Assembly (NCBI GenBank): GCA_964543905.1 | Contig: CAZIZO010000012.1 | Span: forward strand, 40,841-104,840 | Source: GCA-016699835 sp964543905 | GTDB taxonomy: Bacteria > Planctomycetota > Phycisphaerae > Phycisphaerales > UBA1924 | Reading direction: 5' to 3' | DNA: 64,000 nucleotides | Shown: one piece after another, positions 16,482-24,012 of the stretch | Layout: each line of letters starts with the position of its first letter | How positions within the stretch are numbered: the stretch's first letter is position 1 | Notes under the pieces: generated by a model | What the model was told of the DNA's origin: nothing | The model's input: the letters and a program-made list of their open reading frames with translations, nothing else | Databases searched by the model: none | Program-made: the position numbers and the translations under genes

Positions 16482-17165
16482 TTGACCGTTTTTGATGCAC
16501 ACTGGAGCGTGCGGGTCTTCTTGGACGGAGAACTCCAGAACAACACCCAACCGGGTTTGGGCGATGCCCTCCGAGACGCGGCGTCACGCGCCGAGGCGGC
16601 AGGTCGGATGATCGTGGAGGCCGTTGCGGATGGGAAGCCCCTCGACGACGCGGCGCTCGCCGACCCGGACAGATACCCGCGTCCGATCCTCGAGTTGCGT
16701 TTGACCTCGATCGAGCCGAAGGAGTTGGTGCGCTCCACCCTCCTTGGCGCCGAAGACGCGCTGGAGCAGGCGAAGGCGGACCAGTCCACGGCGGCCGAGA
16801 TGATCCAGTCGGGCCAACTCGACGAGGCACGCGATCCGCTCGCGTCCATGCTCGAAACGTGGCAGGCGGTTCGCGAGGTGGTGACCCGGGGGTCGCAGGT
16901 GCTCCGTGTGGACCTGGACCGGGTGGATCTGGCTAAGGCGTCGGGGGGCCGCCTGGGCGGGCGCGTCGCCGATCGATCCAATGAACTCTTCGCGACGCTG
17001 GATGAACTCAAGTCGGCGCTCGCACGGGAAGACTGGTCGGCGGTGGGCGACTCGCTCGCGTACGACTTTGATGAACTGGTGAACTCGTGGCAGGTCATGC
17101 TGCGCTCACTCGCGGACCATGTGGCGGGCATGCCGGTGCGCAAGGCGCCGGGGGGTGAGGAATGA
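16482..17165 (+). CDS. Conserved hypothetical protein
   Basis: I do not recognise this 227-residue protein. It is acidic and soluble with no signal peptide or membrane helix; long helices with charged heptads (around residues 85-120 and 180-210) suggest a helical bundle. It starts at TTG 16482 by open frame, without a clear ribosome site. The last codons overlap the next gene (ATGA), so the two are probably cotranslated and may interact. Confidence 0.6.
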   Translation: MTVFDAHWSVRVFLDGELQNNTQPGLGDALRDAASRAEAAGRMIVEAVADGKPLDDAALADPDRYPRPILELRLTSIEPKELVRSTLLGAEDALEQAKADQSTAAEMIQSGQLDEARDPLASMLETWQAVREVVTRGSQVLRVDLDRVDLAKASGGRLGGRVADRSNELFATLDELKSALAREDWSAVGDSLAYDFDELVNSWQVMLRSLADHVAGMPVRKAPGGEE

Positions 17166-17863
17166 GCCCGGCCCTTGGCGAGATGCGCGTGGTGGACGAC
17201 CTCATGGAGCGTGCGAGCCGCGCGCTCCTTGCGACCGAGTACTTCGAAGCGGAACACCTATGCCTGGCGGCGTTGGAAAAGGCGTTCCAGGGCAGCGACT
17301 TTGAGCGCATGTCCCGCATCATCATGCCGCTGCAGGAATCAAGGCGTCAGCGGCGCCAGCAGGCGGCGGATACGGGCCGCGTGGTGGTGGTGAGCAAAGC
17401 GTTGCCAAGAGCCTCCGAGATCGAGTCGGGCATGTACCTTGTTGAACCCCCGCTGATCGGGCGACAAGCCAGGACGCTGCGGGAATCGGCCGAGCGACGG
17501 CGTGTGCCGGTGATCGTGGTCGCCCGCGAACCGCTGACGCGCCTGGGCAAGTGGCCCATCGTGGCCGTGGGCGACGGGCCCCGGATGCCCACGTCGATCC
17601 GCACGTACGTCGATCCGCCCAAGATGCCGCCGACCGCGGACTGGTTCTTGCGCACGAACGAACTGCTGGGCGATGCGGCGATCTCGAAAGTGAAAGCCGG
17701 CCCGGCGGCGTGGCGCGTGGACGAGTTGATGCACTTCCTCGACGCCCACCCGGATCACGAGAAACTCCACCAGGCCCTCGAGGCGGAATGTCGCAAGGCG
17801 ATGGGGCAGCCCTTGCCGGCGCGGGCTCGCCCGGGGCCGATGGACGATCCGAGTTCGTTCTGA
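17162..17863 (+). CDS. Conserved hypothetical protein
   Basis: I do not recognise this 233-residue protein. Residues 10-55 are a helical, TPR-like segment (ALLATEYFEAEHLCLAALEKA). The middle (about 70-160) has alternating beta strands such as VVVVSKALP and VPVIVVAREPL, and the tail is Pro/Arg-rich. No signal or membrane segment. Translationally coupled to the preceding unknown gene by a 4-nt overlap. No catalytic motif is visible. Confidence 0.6.
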   Translation: MSPALGEMRVVDDLMERASRALLATEYFEAEHLCLAALEKAFQGSDFERMSRIIMPLQESRRQRRQQAADTGRVVVVSKALPRASEIESGMYLVEPPLIGRQARTLRESAERRRVPVIVVAREPLTRLGKWPIVAVGDGPRMPTSIRTYVDPPKMPPTADWFLRTNELLGDAAISKVKAGPAAWRVDELMHFLDAHPDHEKLHQALEAECRKAMGQPLPARARPGPMDDPSSF

Positions 17864-17958
17864 AGTTCTCCGGCTGGCGTTCGTGTCGTGGAGAGGAATG
17901 GACCTGCTCACGGCATCGGATTCGGCATGGTGGACACTTCCGCGGACAACAATCGTGC

Positions 17959-18747
17959 ATGCCCGCACCCGATCTCCCTCCCCCGCCCGCGCAGGACGTC
18001 CGCGAGCGCCCTCTTTCGGTTCACCTGCACGCGAAACTCGTGACGCCCGCGGAGTTGAGGGGCGGGGTGGTGATCGTGATCGACGCGCTGCGGGCGAGCG
18101 TGACGATGGCGGCGGCGTTGTTCCACGGCGCGCCGTTCGTGGTGCCGACCCTGACCGTGGAGGACGCCCGCGACGCGGCGCGAGCGTTCTTGCCCGAGCG
18201 GGCGCTCTTGGGAGGCGAGCGGGGCGGGGTTCTGGTCCCAGGCTTCGATCTGGATAACTCACCTTTGAGTTATACCCGGGAGCGGATTGGGGGGAAGCCG
18301 ATCGTGTTCACGACGACGAACGGGACGGCGGCGCTGCTGCGAGCCAAGGAGGCCGCGTTGGCATTGGTCGGCTCGCTGGCCAACCTGACCGCGGTCTGCG
18401 AGGCGACGGCGCATGATCCGAGGCCGGTCCACATCGTGTGCTGCGGCACGCGCGACGAGATCAGCATGGACGATTGCCTGCCCGCGGGGGCGATGGTGCA
18501 ACGGCTGACCGCCGCCGGGCGAAGGCTTGTGACGGATGATTCGGGCCGGCTCGCGCTGCTCGCGTACCGCGCGACGACGTTTGAGCAGGACGGATTGGTC
18601 GCGGCGATGCGGGCGAGCCGCGGGGGACGCAACCTCGCGAACCTCGGGCTGGGGAGCGACGTGGATTTCTGTTCGACGCTGGACACGCTGCCCTTGGTGC
18701 CCAGGTTTGATCCGGGGACGGGCCGGGTGGTTCGGCATGACGCCTGA
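17959..18747 (+). CDS. comB: 2-phosphosulfolactate phosphatase (ComB family)
   Basis: This 262-residue protein matches ComB, a magnesium-dependent acid phosphatase that makes sulfolactate in coenzyme M-type pathways; many bacteria without coenzyme M keep a homologue whose role is unclear. Family motifs are VVIVIDALRASVTM, LLGGERGG, PGFDLDNSPLSYT, TTTNGTAAL and the C-terminal DVDFCSTLD. The length is normal and there is no signal peptide. The ATG at 17959 has no strong Shine-Dalgarno. It follows the two unknown genes by about 95 nt. Confidence 0.87.
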   Translation: MPAPDLPPPPAQDVRERPLSVHLHAKLVTPAELRGGVVIVIDALRASVTMAAALFHGAPFVVPTLTVEDARDAARAFLPERALLGGERGGVLVPGFDLDNSPLSYTRERIGGKPIVFTTTNGTAALLRAKEAALALVGSLANLTAVCEATAHDPRPVHIVCCGTRDEISMDDCLPAGAMVQRLTAAGRRLVTDDSGRLALLAYRATTFEQDGLVAAMRASRGGRNLANLGLGSDVDFCSTLDTLPLVPRFDPGTGRVVRHDA

Positions 18748-18797
18748 GGCGCGTGGAAGACACACAGGCCGGATGCTCGTGGCACATGCCCGGCGGC

Positions 18798-19715
18798 TCA
18801 GCCCGCCAGCCCGCGCGAGTCTTTGACGCCGAGGTTGGCGTAGATCTCACGGGTGGCGGTGCTCTTGTTGAGCGTGTAGAAATGGACCCCGGCGACATCG
18901 TGGTCGAGCAAGTCGCGGCATTGCTCGGTCGCCCAGTGGATGCCGACGCGCCGGACGGATTCCTCGTCTCCCCCGGTGCGGTTGATGGAGCGGATCAGCG
19001 GCGCCGGGAACCGGGCGCCGAGGGCAAGGTCGGCCATGCGCTTCATGCCGGCGAGGCTGCCGATGGGCATAATCCCGGCGATGATGGGAACCCGGATGCC
19101 CGCCATCTCGCAGCGCGAACGGAAGTCGTAGAAGTCGCGATTGTCGAAGAAGAGTTGGGTGACGATCACGTCGGCGCCCTCATCGACCTTGGCCTTGAGC
19201 CGCTCGATCTCGAGCAGGCGATTCGGCGTTTCGGGATGCCCCTCGGGAAAGCCGGCCACGGCGATCCCGAAGCCGCGACGATCCGGGTGGATGCCCTTCT
19301 CGTTGAACTTTTTGATAAAGCGAACGAGTTGAGAAGCATACTTGAACGTCCGCCACGGCTCGACTCCCGAGGGCAGGTCGCGAGGCGTGTCGCCCCGGAG
19401 CGCCATGATGTTGCTGATGCCCGCCTGGGCGTAGCGGGTGAGGATCGCCTCCATGTCGCGATCATCGTGGCAGACGCAGGTCAGGTGCGGCACGGGGTCG
19501 AGGGAGGTCGTCGTCTTGAGTTTGACGACAAGATCGTGGGTGACGTCGCGGGTTGAGCCGCCCGCGCCGTAGGTCACCGAGACAAAGGTCGGCCGAAGCG
19601 ATTCGAGTTCCTGGATGGAGGAAAACAGGTCCGTCGCCCCCGGCGCGCTCTTGGGCGGGAAGAACTCGAAGGAGAAGGTGGCCGAGTGTTGTGCGAAGAT
19701 GTCACGGATGTGCAT
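18798..19715 (-). CDS. metF: 5,10-methylenetetrahydrofolate reductase
   Basis: A 305-residue FAD-dependent MTHFR that reduces 5,10-methylene-THF to 5-methyl-THF for methionine synthesis. Recognised by FSFEFFPPKS near the N-terminus, FVSVTYGAGGSTRD, PHLTCVCHDDR, ISNIMALRGDTPRD and the C-terminal GVHFYTLNKSTAT. The size matches the bacterial catalytic domain without the eukaryotic regulatory half. ATG at 19715 is chosen because it gives MHIRDIFAQ, a normal start; the open frame extends 43 codons further but is not family-like. A hairpin lies in its leader. Confidence 0.94.
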   Translation of the reverse strand: MHIRDIFAQHSATFSFEFFPPKSAPGATDLFSSIQELESLRPTFVSVTYGAGGSTRDVTHDLVVKLKTTTSLDPVPHLTCVCHDDRDMEAILTRYAQAGISNIMALRGDTPRDLPSGVEPWRTFKYASQLVRFIKKFNEKGIHPDRRGFGIAVAGFPEGHPETPNRLLEIERLKAKVDEGADVIVTQLFFDNRDFYDFRSRCEMAGIRVPIIAGIMPIGSLAGMKRMADLALGARFPAPLIRSINRTGGDEESVRRVGIHWATEQCRDLLDHDVAGVHFYTLNKSTATREIYANLGVKDSRGLAG

Positions 19716-19767
19716 GCGGGCTTCCGGCGGCCGGGTGGGGCACGTTCTGGGACTGCATCGACCGTTT

Positions 19768-19792
19768 CGCTCCCGATGTACAGCCGGGAGCG
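19768..19792 (-). promoter_or_regulatory. Hairpin in the metF leader, function unknown
   Basis: An 8-bp perfect stem (CGCTCCCG / CGGGAGCG) with a 9-nt loop lies 50-80 nt upstream of metF. A TATAGT box at 19813-19818 (minus strand) could start a leader of about 90 nt containing it. It does not match a SAM or SAH riboswitch that I recognise. Confidence 0.4.
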
Positions 19793-19873
19793 GCGTTCTG
19801 AGCGACCACCGACTATATCCATTCTGCCGGATGCATGGATACAAAATAGCGAAAGGTTGAAAACGTCTTATAA

Positions 19874-20341
19874 CTATGTTCGTACTGTGGCTTCCGAGAC
19901 CAGATAGAAGCGCGAGATGCGAACCTCGACCCGGGCTAGCGGGTCGTCCTTTGGCGAGGCTTGCATCTCATACCAGCCTTCCATGGTGCCCCACGGCGTG
20001 GGCAGTTCGCAGCCACTCGAATAGTCGTACGACTCGCCGGGGGCGAGGGTGGGTTGTTCGCCCACCACGCCCAGGCCCTGCACGACCTTGCGATCGCCGT
20101 CGGCGTCGATGATCTCCCAACGGCGGGTGAGCAGTTTCAACGTGCGGTCGCACTCGTTGGAGATCCGGATTCGATAGGCAAAGACCCACCGCCCTGCATC
20201 CGGGTCGGAGTGCTCCGCCAGAAACTCGGGAACAACGCGCACACGAACCCCACCCTGGAACGCCGGGGTGACGGCCTCGGAGCCCCAGCGCGGCGGCACG
20301 GGCGCTCGGCTTGGCTTGGGATGTGGGGCCGCCTGAGTCAT
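19874..20341 (-). CDS. apaG: ApaG family protein
   Basis: A 155-residue ApaG/DUF525 protein, an immunoglobulin-like beta-sandwich whose cellular role is still unclear (linked to Co2+/Mg2+ tolerance in enterobacteria and related to F-box-associated domains). Signatures: WVFAYRIRISNECDRTLKLL, RRWEIIDADG, VQGLGVVGEQPTLAPGESYD and TPWGTMEGWYEMQ. It has about 25 extra N-terminal residues. ATG at 20341 is selected. It precedes metF on the same strand by about 160 nt. Confidence 0.9.
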   Translation of the reverse strand: MTQAAPHPKPSRAPVPPRWGSEAVTPAFQGGVRVRVVPEFLAEHSDPDAGRWVFAYRIRISNECDRTLKLLTRRWEIIDADGDRKVVQGLGVVGEQPTLAPGESYDYSSGCELPTPWGTMEGWYEMQASPKDDPLARVEVRISRFYLVSEATVRT

Positions 20342-20458
20342 GGGTCGTTCCGAATCGCTCAATCTTAGGCCAACCCATCCGCGACCCATGCGTTCCGCGT
20401 ATGCTGTCCGATCTGGGCGTTCGACCGAGTGCCGCGGACGCCGCGAGGAGGAGCAAGC

Positions 20459-21211
20459 ATGCGGCGATCGATCTACATCGCGGGCGCGACGATGGCCGCG
20501 AGCGCGTGGGGGCAGAATCTGATCGTAAATGGCGGCTTCGAGCAGGGCAACTACATCGGAGGTCCGTTCGTGATGCTCGGGCCCAACTCAACGACCTTGC
20601 CGGGCTGGCAGGTGGGAAGCGAGGGCGGCGTGCGATGGTGTGACTCCTCGATGGTGAGTCCGGCGGAAGAGCGCCGCTCCCTGGAACTGAACGAGCAATC
20701 GCCGTCGTCCATCGCGCAGAGCGTTGCGACGACGATCGGAGCCTCGTATCGCCTTCGCTTTGCGTTCGCGGGGGACCCGTACGGGCTCGCGCCGATCCGG
20801 ACGATGAGCGTCTTCGTTGGCGCGACGCGCCGCGACTTTGAGTTCAACATCCTCGGGTTCTCGTTCTCGAACATGGGCTGGCGTGAGGAGACGATCGACT
20901 TTGTCGCCGTGGGTTCGAGCACGCTGATTCGCTTTCAGAGCACCTCCCCGTCGTTTGCCGGGCCGTTCATCGACCAGATCATCCTGGAGCCCACGACGCC
21001 CGAGTGTGTCGCGGACGTGGACGACGGGACGGGCACGGGCACGCCCGACGGGGGCGTCACGGTGGACGATCTGCTGTACTACCTCGTCGTCTTCGAAGGC
21101 GGCGCATCGGACGCGGACGTGGACGACGGCAGCGGCGTGGGCATGCCCGACGGAGGCGTCACGATCGACGACCTGCTCTACTACCTCCTTCGATTCGAGC
21201 AGGGGTGCTGA
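20459..21211 (+). CDS. Secreted DUF642-like protein with tandem GC-type dockerin anchor
   Basis: This 250-residue exported protein has a signal peptide cleaved near SAWGQ, then a beta-sandwich module beginning LIVNGGFEQGNY, the hallmark opening of DUF642/choice-of-anchor C domains that bind polysaccharide. Two dockerin-like units close the protein (DVDDGTGTGTPDGGVTVDDLL and DVDDGSGVGMPDGGVTIDDLL), ending in Cys as in the protein at 4479. A strong AGGAGGAG precedes the ATG at 20459, in contrast with the leaderless-type genes nearby. The two paralogues probably use the same surface anchor. Confidence 0.84.
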   Translation: MRRSIYIAGATMAASAWGQNLIVNGGFEQGNYIGGPFVMLGPNSTTLPGWQVGSEGGVRWCDSSMVSPAEERRSLELNEQSPSSIAQSVATTIGASYRLRFAFAGDPYGLAPIRTMSVFVGATRRDFEFNILGFSFSNMGWREETIDFVAVGSSTLIRFQSTSPSFAGPFIDQIILEPTTPECVADVDDGTGTGTPDGGVTVDDLLYYLVVFEGGASDADVDDGSGVGMPDGGVTIDDLLYYLLRFEQGC

Positions 21212-21249
21212 CCCGCGAACGGCCCCGCCCCGAGCGAGCGCGGCTCGGC

Positions 21250-21255
21250 TATTCT
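21250..21255 (+). promoter_or_regulatory. -10 box, probable leaderless promoter of the UMF1 transporter
   Basis: TATTCT, 7 nt before the ATG at 21263; no Shine-Dalgarno sequence. Confidence 0.45.
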
Positions 21256-21262
21256 CCGGCGC

Positions 21263-22612
21263 ATGAGCAAGGCACGCTGGTCTCCGCTCCGCGGGCTGCC
21301 CAACCAGGGGCAGTTGTGGTCGTGGATTTCCTTTGACGTCGCGAACCAGTCGTTCACGCTCCTCATCAACACGCTGCTCTTCCCGTTGTTTTTTACGCAG
21401 GTCGTCGCGCAGGGAAGCGATCGCGGGTCCACCATGTGGTCGCTCGTGTACGCGTCGAGCATGCTGCTCACGGTCGCCGCGTCGCCCATCGCGGGCGCGA
21501 TCGCCGACGAGCGATCCTGGAAGAAGGAGGCGCTCGTCGTCACGGGGCTCACCTGCGCGGTGCTGACGTGCCTCCTGGCCTTGATCGAGCCCGGGCAACT
21601 CTGGCTCGCGGCACTCCTGTACATCCCGGCGAACTTCATGTTCTCCATCGGCGAGAACTTCCTTGCGTCCTTCCTTCCCGAACTGACGCGCCGGGAGGAG
21701 TTCGGGCGCGTCTCCGGATTTTCGTGGGCGTGCGCATACGCCGCGGCGCTGGTGTTGCTCGCGCTCACCGCGGGGGCGATGCTGTCGTTCGGGCTGGAGC
21801 GTGCCGAGACCTGGAGGCCCTTCTTTGTCTTCGCGGGCGTGTGGTTCGTGGTGTTCGCGATCCCCACCATGCTCGTGCTTCGAGAGCAGCAGCGCCCACG
21901 CACGCACGCGGGGCGCAACGTCTGGATCGTCGGCTTCCAGCGTTTGGGCGAGAGCCTGCGGAAGACCCGGGAGTTTCGCGACCTGGCCACGTTGCTCTTC
22001 GCGTCGGTGCTCTACGGCGCGGGCATGAGCGTCATCATCTTCTTTGCCTCGATCCTCGCCGCCGAGTTCGGCTTTCGCGACACCCAACTCGTGATCTTCG
22101 TCGCGGTCATCACGATCTCAGGGGTGGTGGGCACGCTGGGGCCGACGTTCCTGCAAGATCGCCTGGGGCACCGCCGCACGACGATCGTGCTGCTCGTGCT
22201 GTGGCTCGTGACGGCGCTGCTCTTTGCGCTCTTCGCGTTCCTGCGGAGCCGATCACCGGATCCGGCGAACTTCCCGACGTGGCCCTTGTGGGTCTTGGGG
22301 AACATCATCGGGTTTGGCCTGGGCTCGCTCGGGTCGGCGAATCGCGCGTTCGTGGGCTACCTCACGCCGCAGAACCGCACCGCCGAGGTGTTTGGGGTGT
22401 GGGGCATGGTCTTCAAGTTGGCGGCCGTGCTCACGATCCCGTTCGCCTATGTGAAAGACACGCTCGGGGTCACGTCCTCCCTCCTGCTCCTCGCGGGCTT
22501 TATCCTGGGAGGATTGCTGGTGACGCTCTTGGTCGATGAGCAGAGGGGCGCCGCCGCCGCTCGGGCGGCGGACGAGGCGAGCGGGGTGGTCTCTCCGACG
22601 CCCAGCGTCTGA
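21263..22612 (+). CDS. UMF1/Atg22-like major facilitator superfamily transporter
   Basis: A 449-residue inner-membrane protein with about 12 hydrophobic segments. The start WSWISFDVANQSFTLLINTL corresponds to the 'YDWANSAF' entry of UMF1/Atg22-like MFS proteins. The loop MLVLREQQRPR after helix 6 and GLGSLGSANRAFVGYLTPQN in the second half also fit. Yeast Atg22 effluxes vacuolar amino acids; bacterial substrates are unknown. It sits 25 nt upstream of trpB, but trpB has its own -10 box, so cotranscription is not required. Confidence 0.86.
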   Translation: MSKARWSPLRGLPNQGQLWSWISFDVANQSFTLLINTLLFPLFFTQVVAQGSDRGSTMWSLVYASSMLLTVAASPIAGAIADERSWKKEALVVTGLTCAVLTCLLALIEPGQLWLAALLYIPANFMFSIGENFLASFLPELTRREEFGRVSGFSWACAYAAALVLLALTAGAMLSFGLERAETWRPFFVFAGVWFVVFAIPTMLVLREQQRPRTHAGRNVWIVGFQRLGESLRKTREFRDLATLLFASVLYGAGMSVIIFFASILAAEFGFRDTQLVIFVAVITISGVVGTLGPTFLQDRLGHRRTTIVLLVLWLVTALLFALFAFLRSRSPDPANFPTWPLWVLGNIIGFGLGSLGSANRAFVGYLTPQNRTAEVFGVWGMVFKLAAVLTIPFAYVKDTLGVTSSLLLLAGFILGGLLVTLLVDEQRGAAAARAADEASGVVSPTPSV

Positions 22613-22624
22613 AGGCTTGGCGCA

Positions 22625-22630
22625 TACGCT
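22625..22630 (+). promoter_or_regulatory. -10 box, probable leaderless promoter of trpB
   Basis: TACGCT, 6 nt before the ATG at 22637. Confidence 0.45.
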
Positions 22631-22636
22631 CTCGCC

Positions 22637-23905
22637 ATGCCTCCCACGCCCTTGCCTCCCGCCAAGCCCAGACCGCCCAAGACATCGGAAGTGCCCGACG
22701 CGGCGGGACGTTTCGGCGCGTATGGCGGGCGGTACGTGCCGGAGACGCTGATGTCGGCGCTGGAGGAGTTGGAGGCGATGTACCTCCGCGTGCAGCGCGA
22801 CGACCATTTCTGGGACCAACTCCGAGAACTCCATCGCACGTTCGTGGGAAGACCCACGCCCCTGGCGCCCGCGATCGGGCTGACTCGTCTGGCGCGGTCG
22901 AAGGCCCGCGAAGGGCATGGCGCCGCCATCTGGCTCAAGCGCGAGGACCTGGCCCACACGGGCGCCCACAAGATCAATAACACCCTGGGTCAGGCGCTCC
23001 TCACGGTCAAGATGGGCAAGAAGCGCGTGATCGCGGAGACGGGGGCGGGCCAGCACGGGGTCGCCACGGCGTCGGCGGCGGCCAAGTTCGGACTCCAATG
23101 CGACGTCTACATGGGGGCCGAGGATGCGCGCCGTCAGCGGCTCAACGTGACGCGCATGCGCCTGCTGGGCGCCAAGGTCATCGAGGTCGAGTCCGGATCC
23201 CGCACGCTCAAGGACGCGACCAACGAGGCGATGCGCGACTGGATGAGTTCGGTGGAGCACACGCACTACATCCTCGGCTCGGTCGTCGGTCCCCACCCCT
23301 TCCCCACCATCGTCCGAGATTTCCAATCGGTCATCGGCACCGAAACCAAGGCGCAGAGCCTGCGTCAGTTCGGAAAGTTGCCCGATGCCATCGTCGCGTG
23401 CGTGGGCGGGGGATCGAATGCCGCCGGCATCTTCTTCCCCTTCATCGACGACGACAAGGTGCAGTTGATCGGCGTCGAGGCGGGCGGGCGTTCGGGCCAA
23501 CCCGGGGAGCACGCGGCCCCGCTGTCGCACGGCACGCCGGGCATCCTGCATGGCTCGCTGAGTTATGTGCTGCAAGACGAGTTCGGGCAGACGGCGGAGG
23601 CTCACTCCTGCTCGGCAGGGCTGGACTACCCGGGCGTCGGGCCTGAGCATGCCTATTGGAAGGACAAGAAGAGAGTCCGATACACGTCGGCCTCGGACGC
23701 GCAGGCGCTCGAGGCGTTCGCCACACTATCTCGCGTCGAGGGCATCTTGCCCGCGCTCGAATCGGCGCACGCGGTCGCCGAGGCGATCGAACTCGCGAGA
23801 AGCATGAAGCAAGACCAGAATCTGGTCATCAACCTTTCGGGCCGGGGCGACAAGGACGTGGACGAGGCGTCGCGGCTGCTGGGCGAGCGTGCGGCGGGGT
23901 CCTGA
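22637..23905 (+). CDS. trpB: Tryptophan synthase beta subunit
   Basis: This 422-residue PLP enzyme condenses indole with serine to make tryptophan. It is TrpB1-type: FGAYGGRYVPETLMSALEEL at the N-terminus, LKREDLAHTGAHKINNTLGQ with PLP-binding Lys at residue 112, ETGAGQHGVATA, the phosphate loop VGGGSNAAG, and C-terminal LSGRGDKDV. About 20 Pro-rich residues precede the family core. No trpA or other trp gene is adjacent, so the alpha subunit must be encoded elsewhere. Confidence 0.96.
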   Translation: MPPTPLPPAKPRPPKTSEVPDAAGRFGAYGGRYVPETLMSALEELEAMYLRVQRDDHFWDQLRELHRTFVGRPTPLAPAIGLTRLARSKAREGHGAAIWLKREDLAHTGAHKINNTLGQALLTVKMGKKRVIAETGAGQHGVATASAAAKFGLQCDVYMGAEDARRQRLNVTRMRLLGAKVIEVESGSRTLKDATNEAMRDWMSSVEHTHYILGSVVGPHPFPTIVRDFQSVIGTETKAQSLRQFGKLPDAIVACVGGGSNAAGIFFPFIDDDKVQLIGVEAGGRSGQPGEHAAPLSHGTPGILHGSLSYVLQDEFGQTAEAHSCSAGLDYPGVGPEHAYWKDKKRVRYTSASDAQALEAFATLSRVEGILPALESAHAVAEAIELARSMKQDQNLVINLSGRGDKDVDEASRLLGERAAGS

Positions 23906-24012
23906 GCGAGCCGACCGTCGCCACGCCGAAGGGGGCGCGCCGATTTCGTGCGATTGTCGATGTCCTCGGGGATGACTCTCAAGCGCGACGCCGGTAGTAT
24001 CCGAAGATTCAC

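Noticed and set aside
19716..19873. SAM-I/SAH riboswitch before metF
   Set aside because: The conserved cores of these classes are not visible; only a simple hairpin is present.
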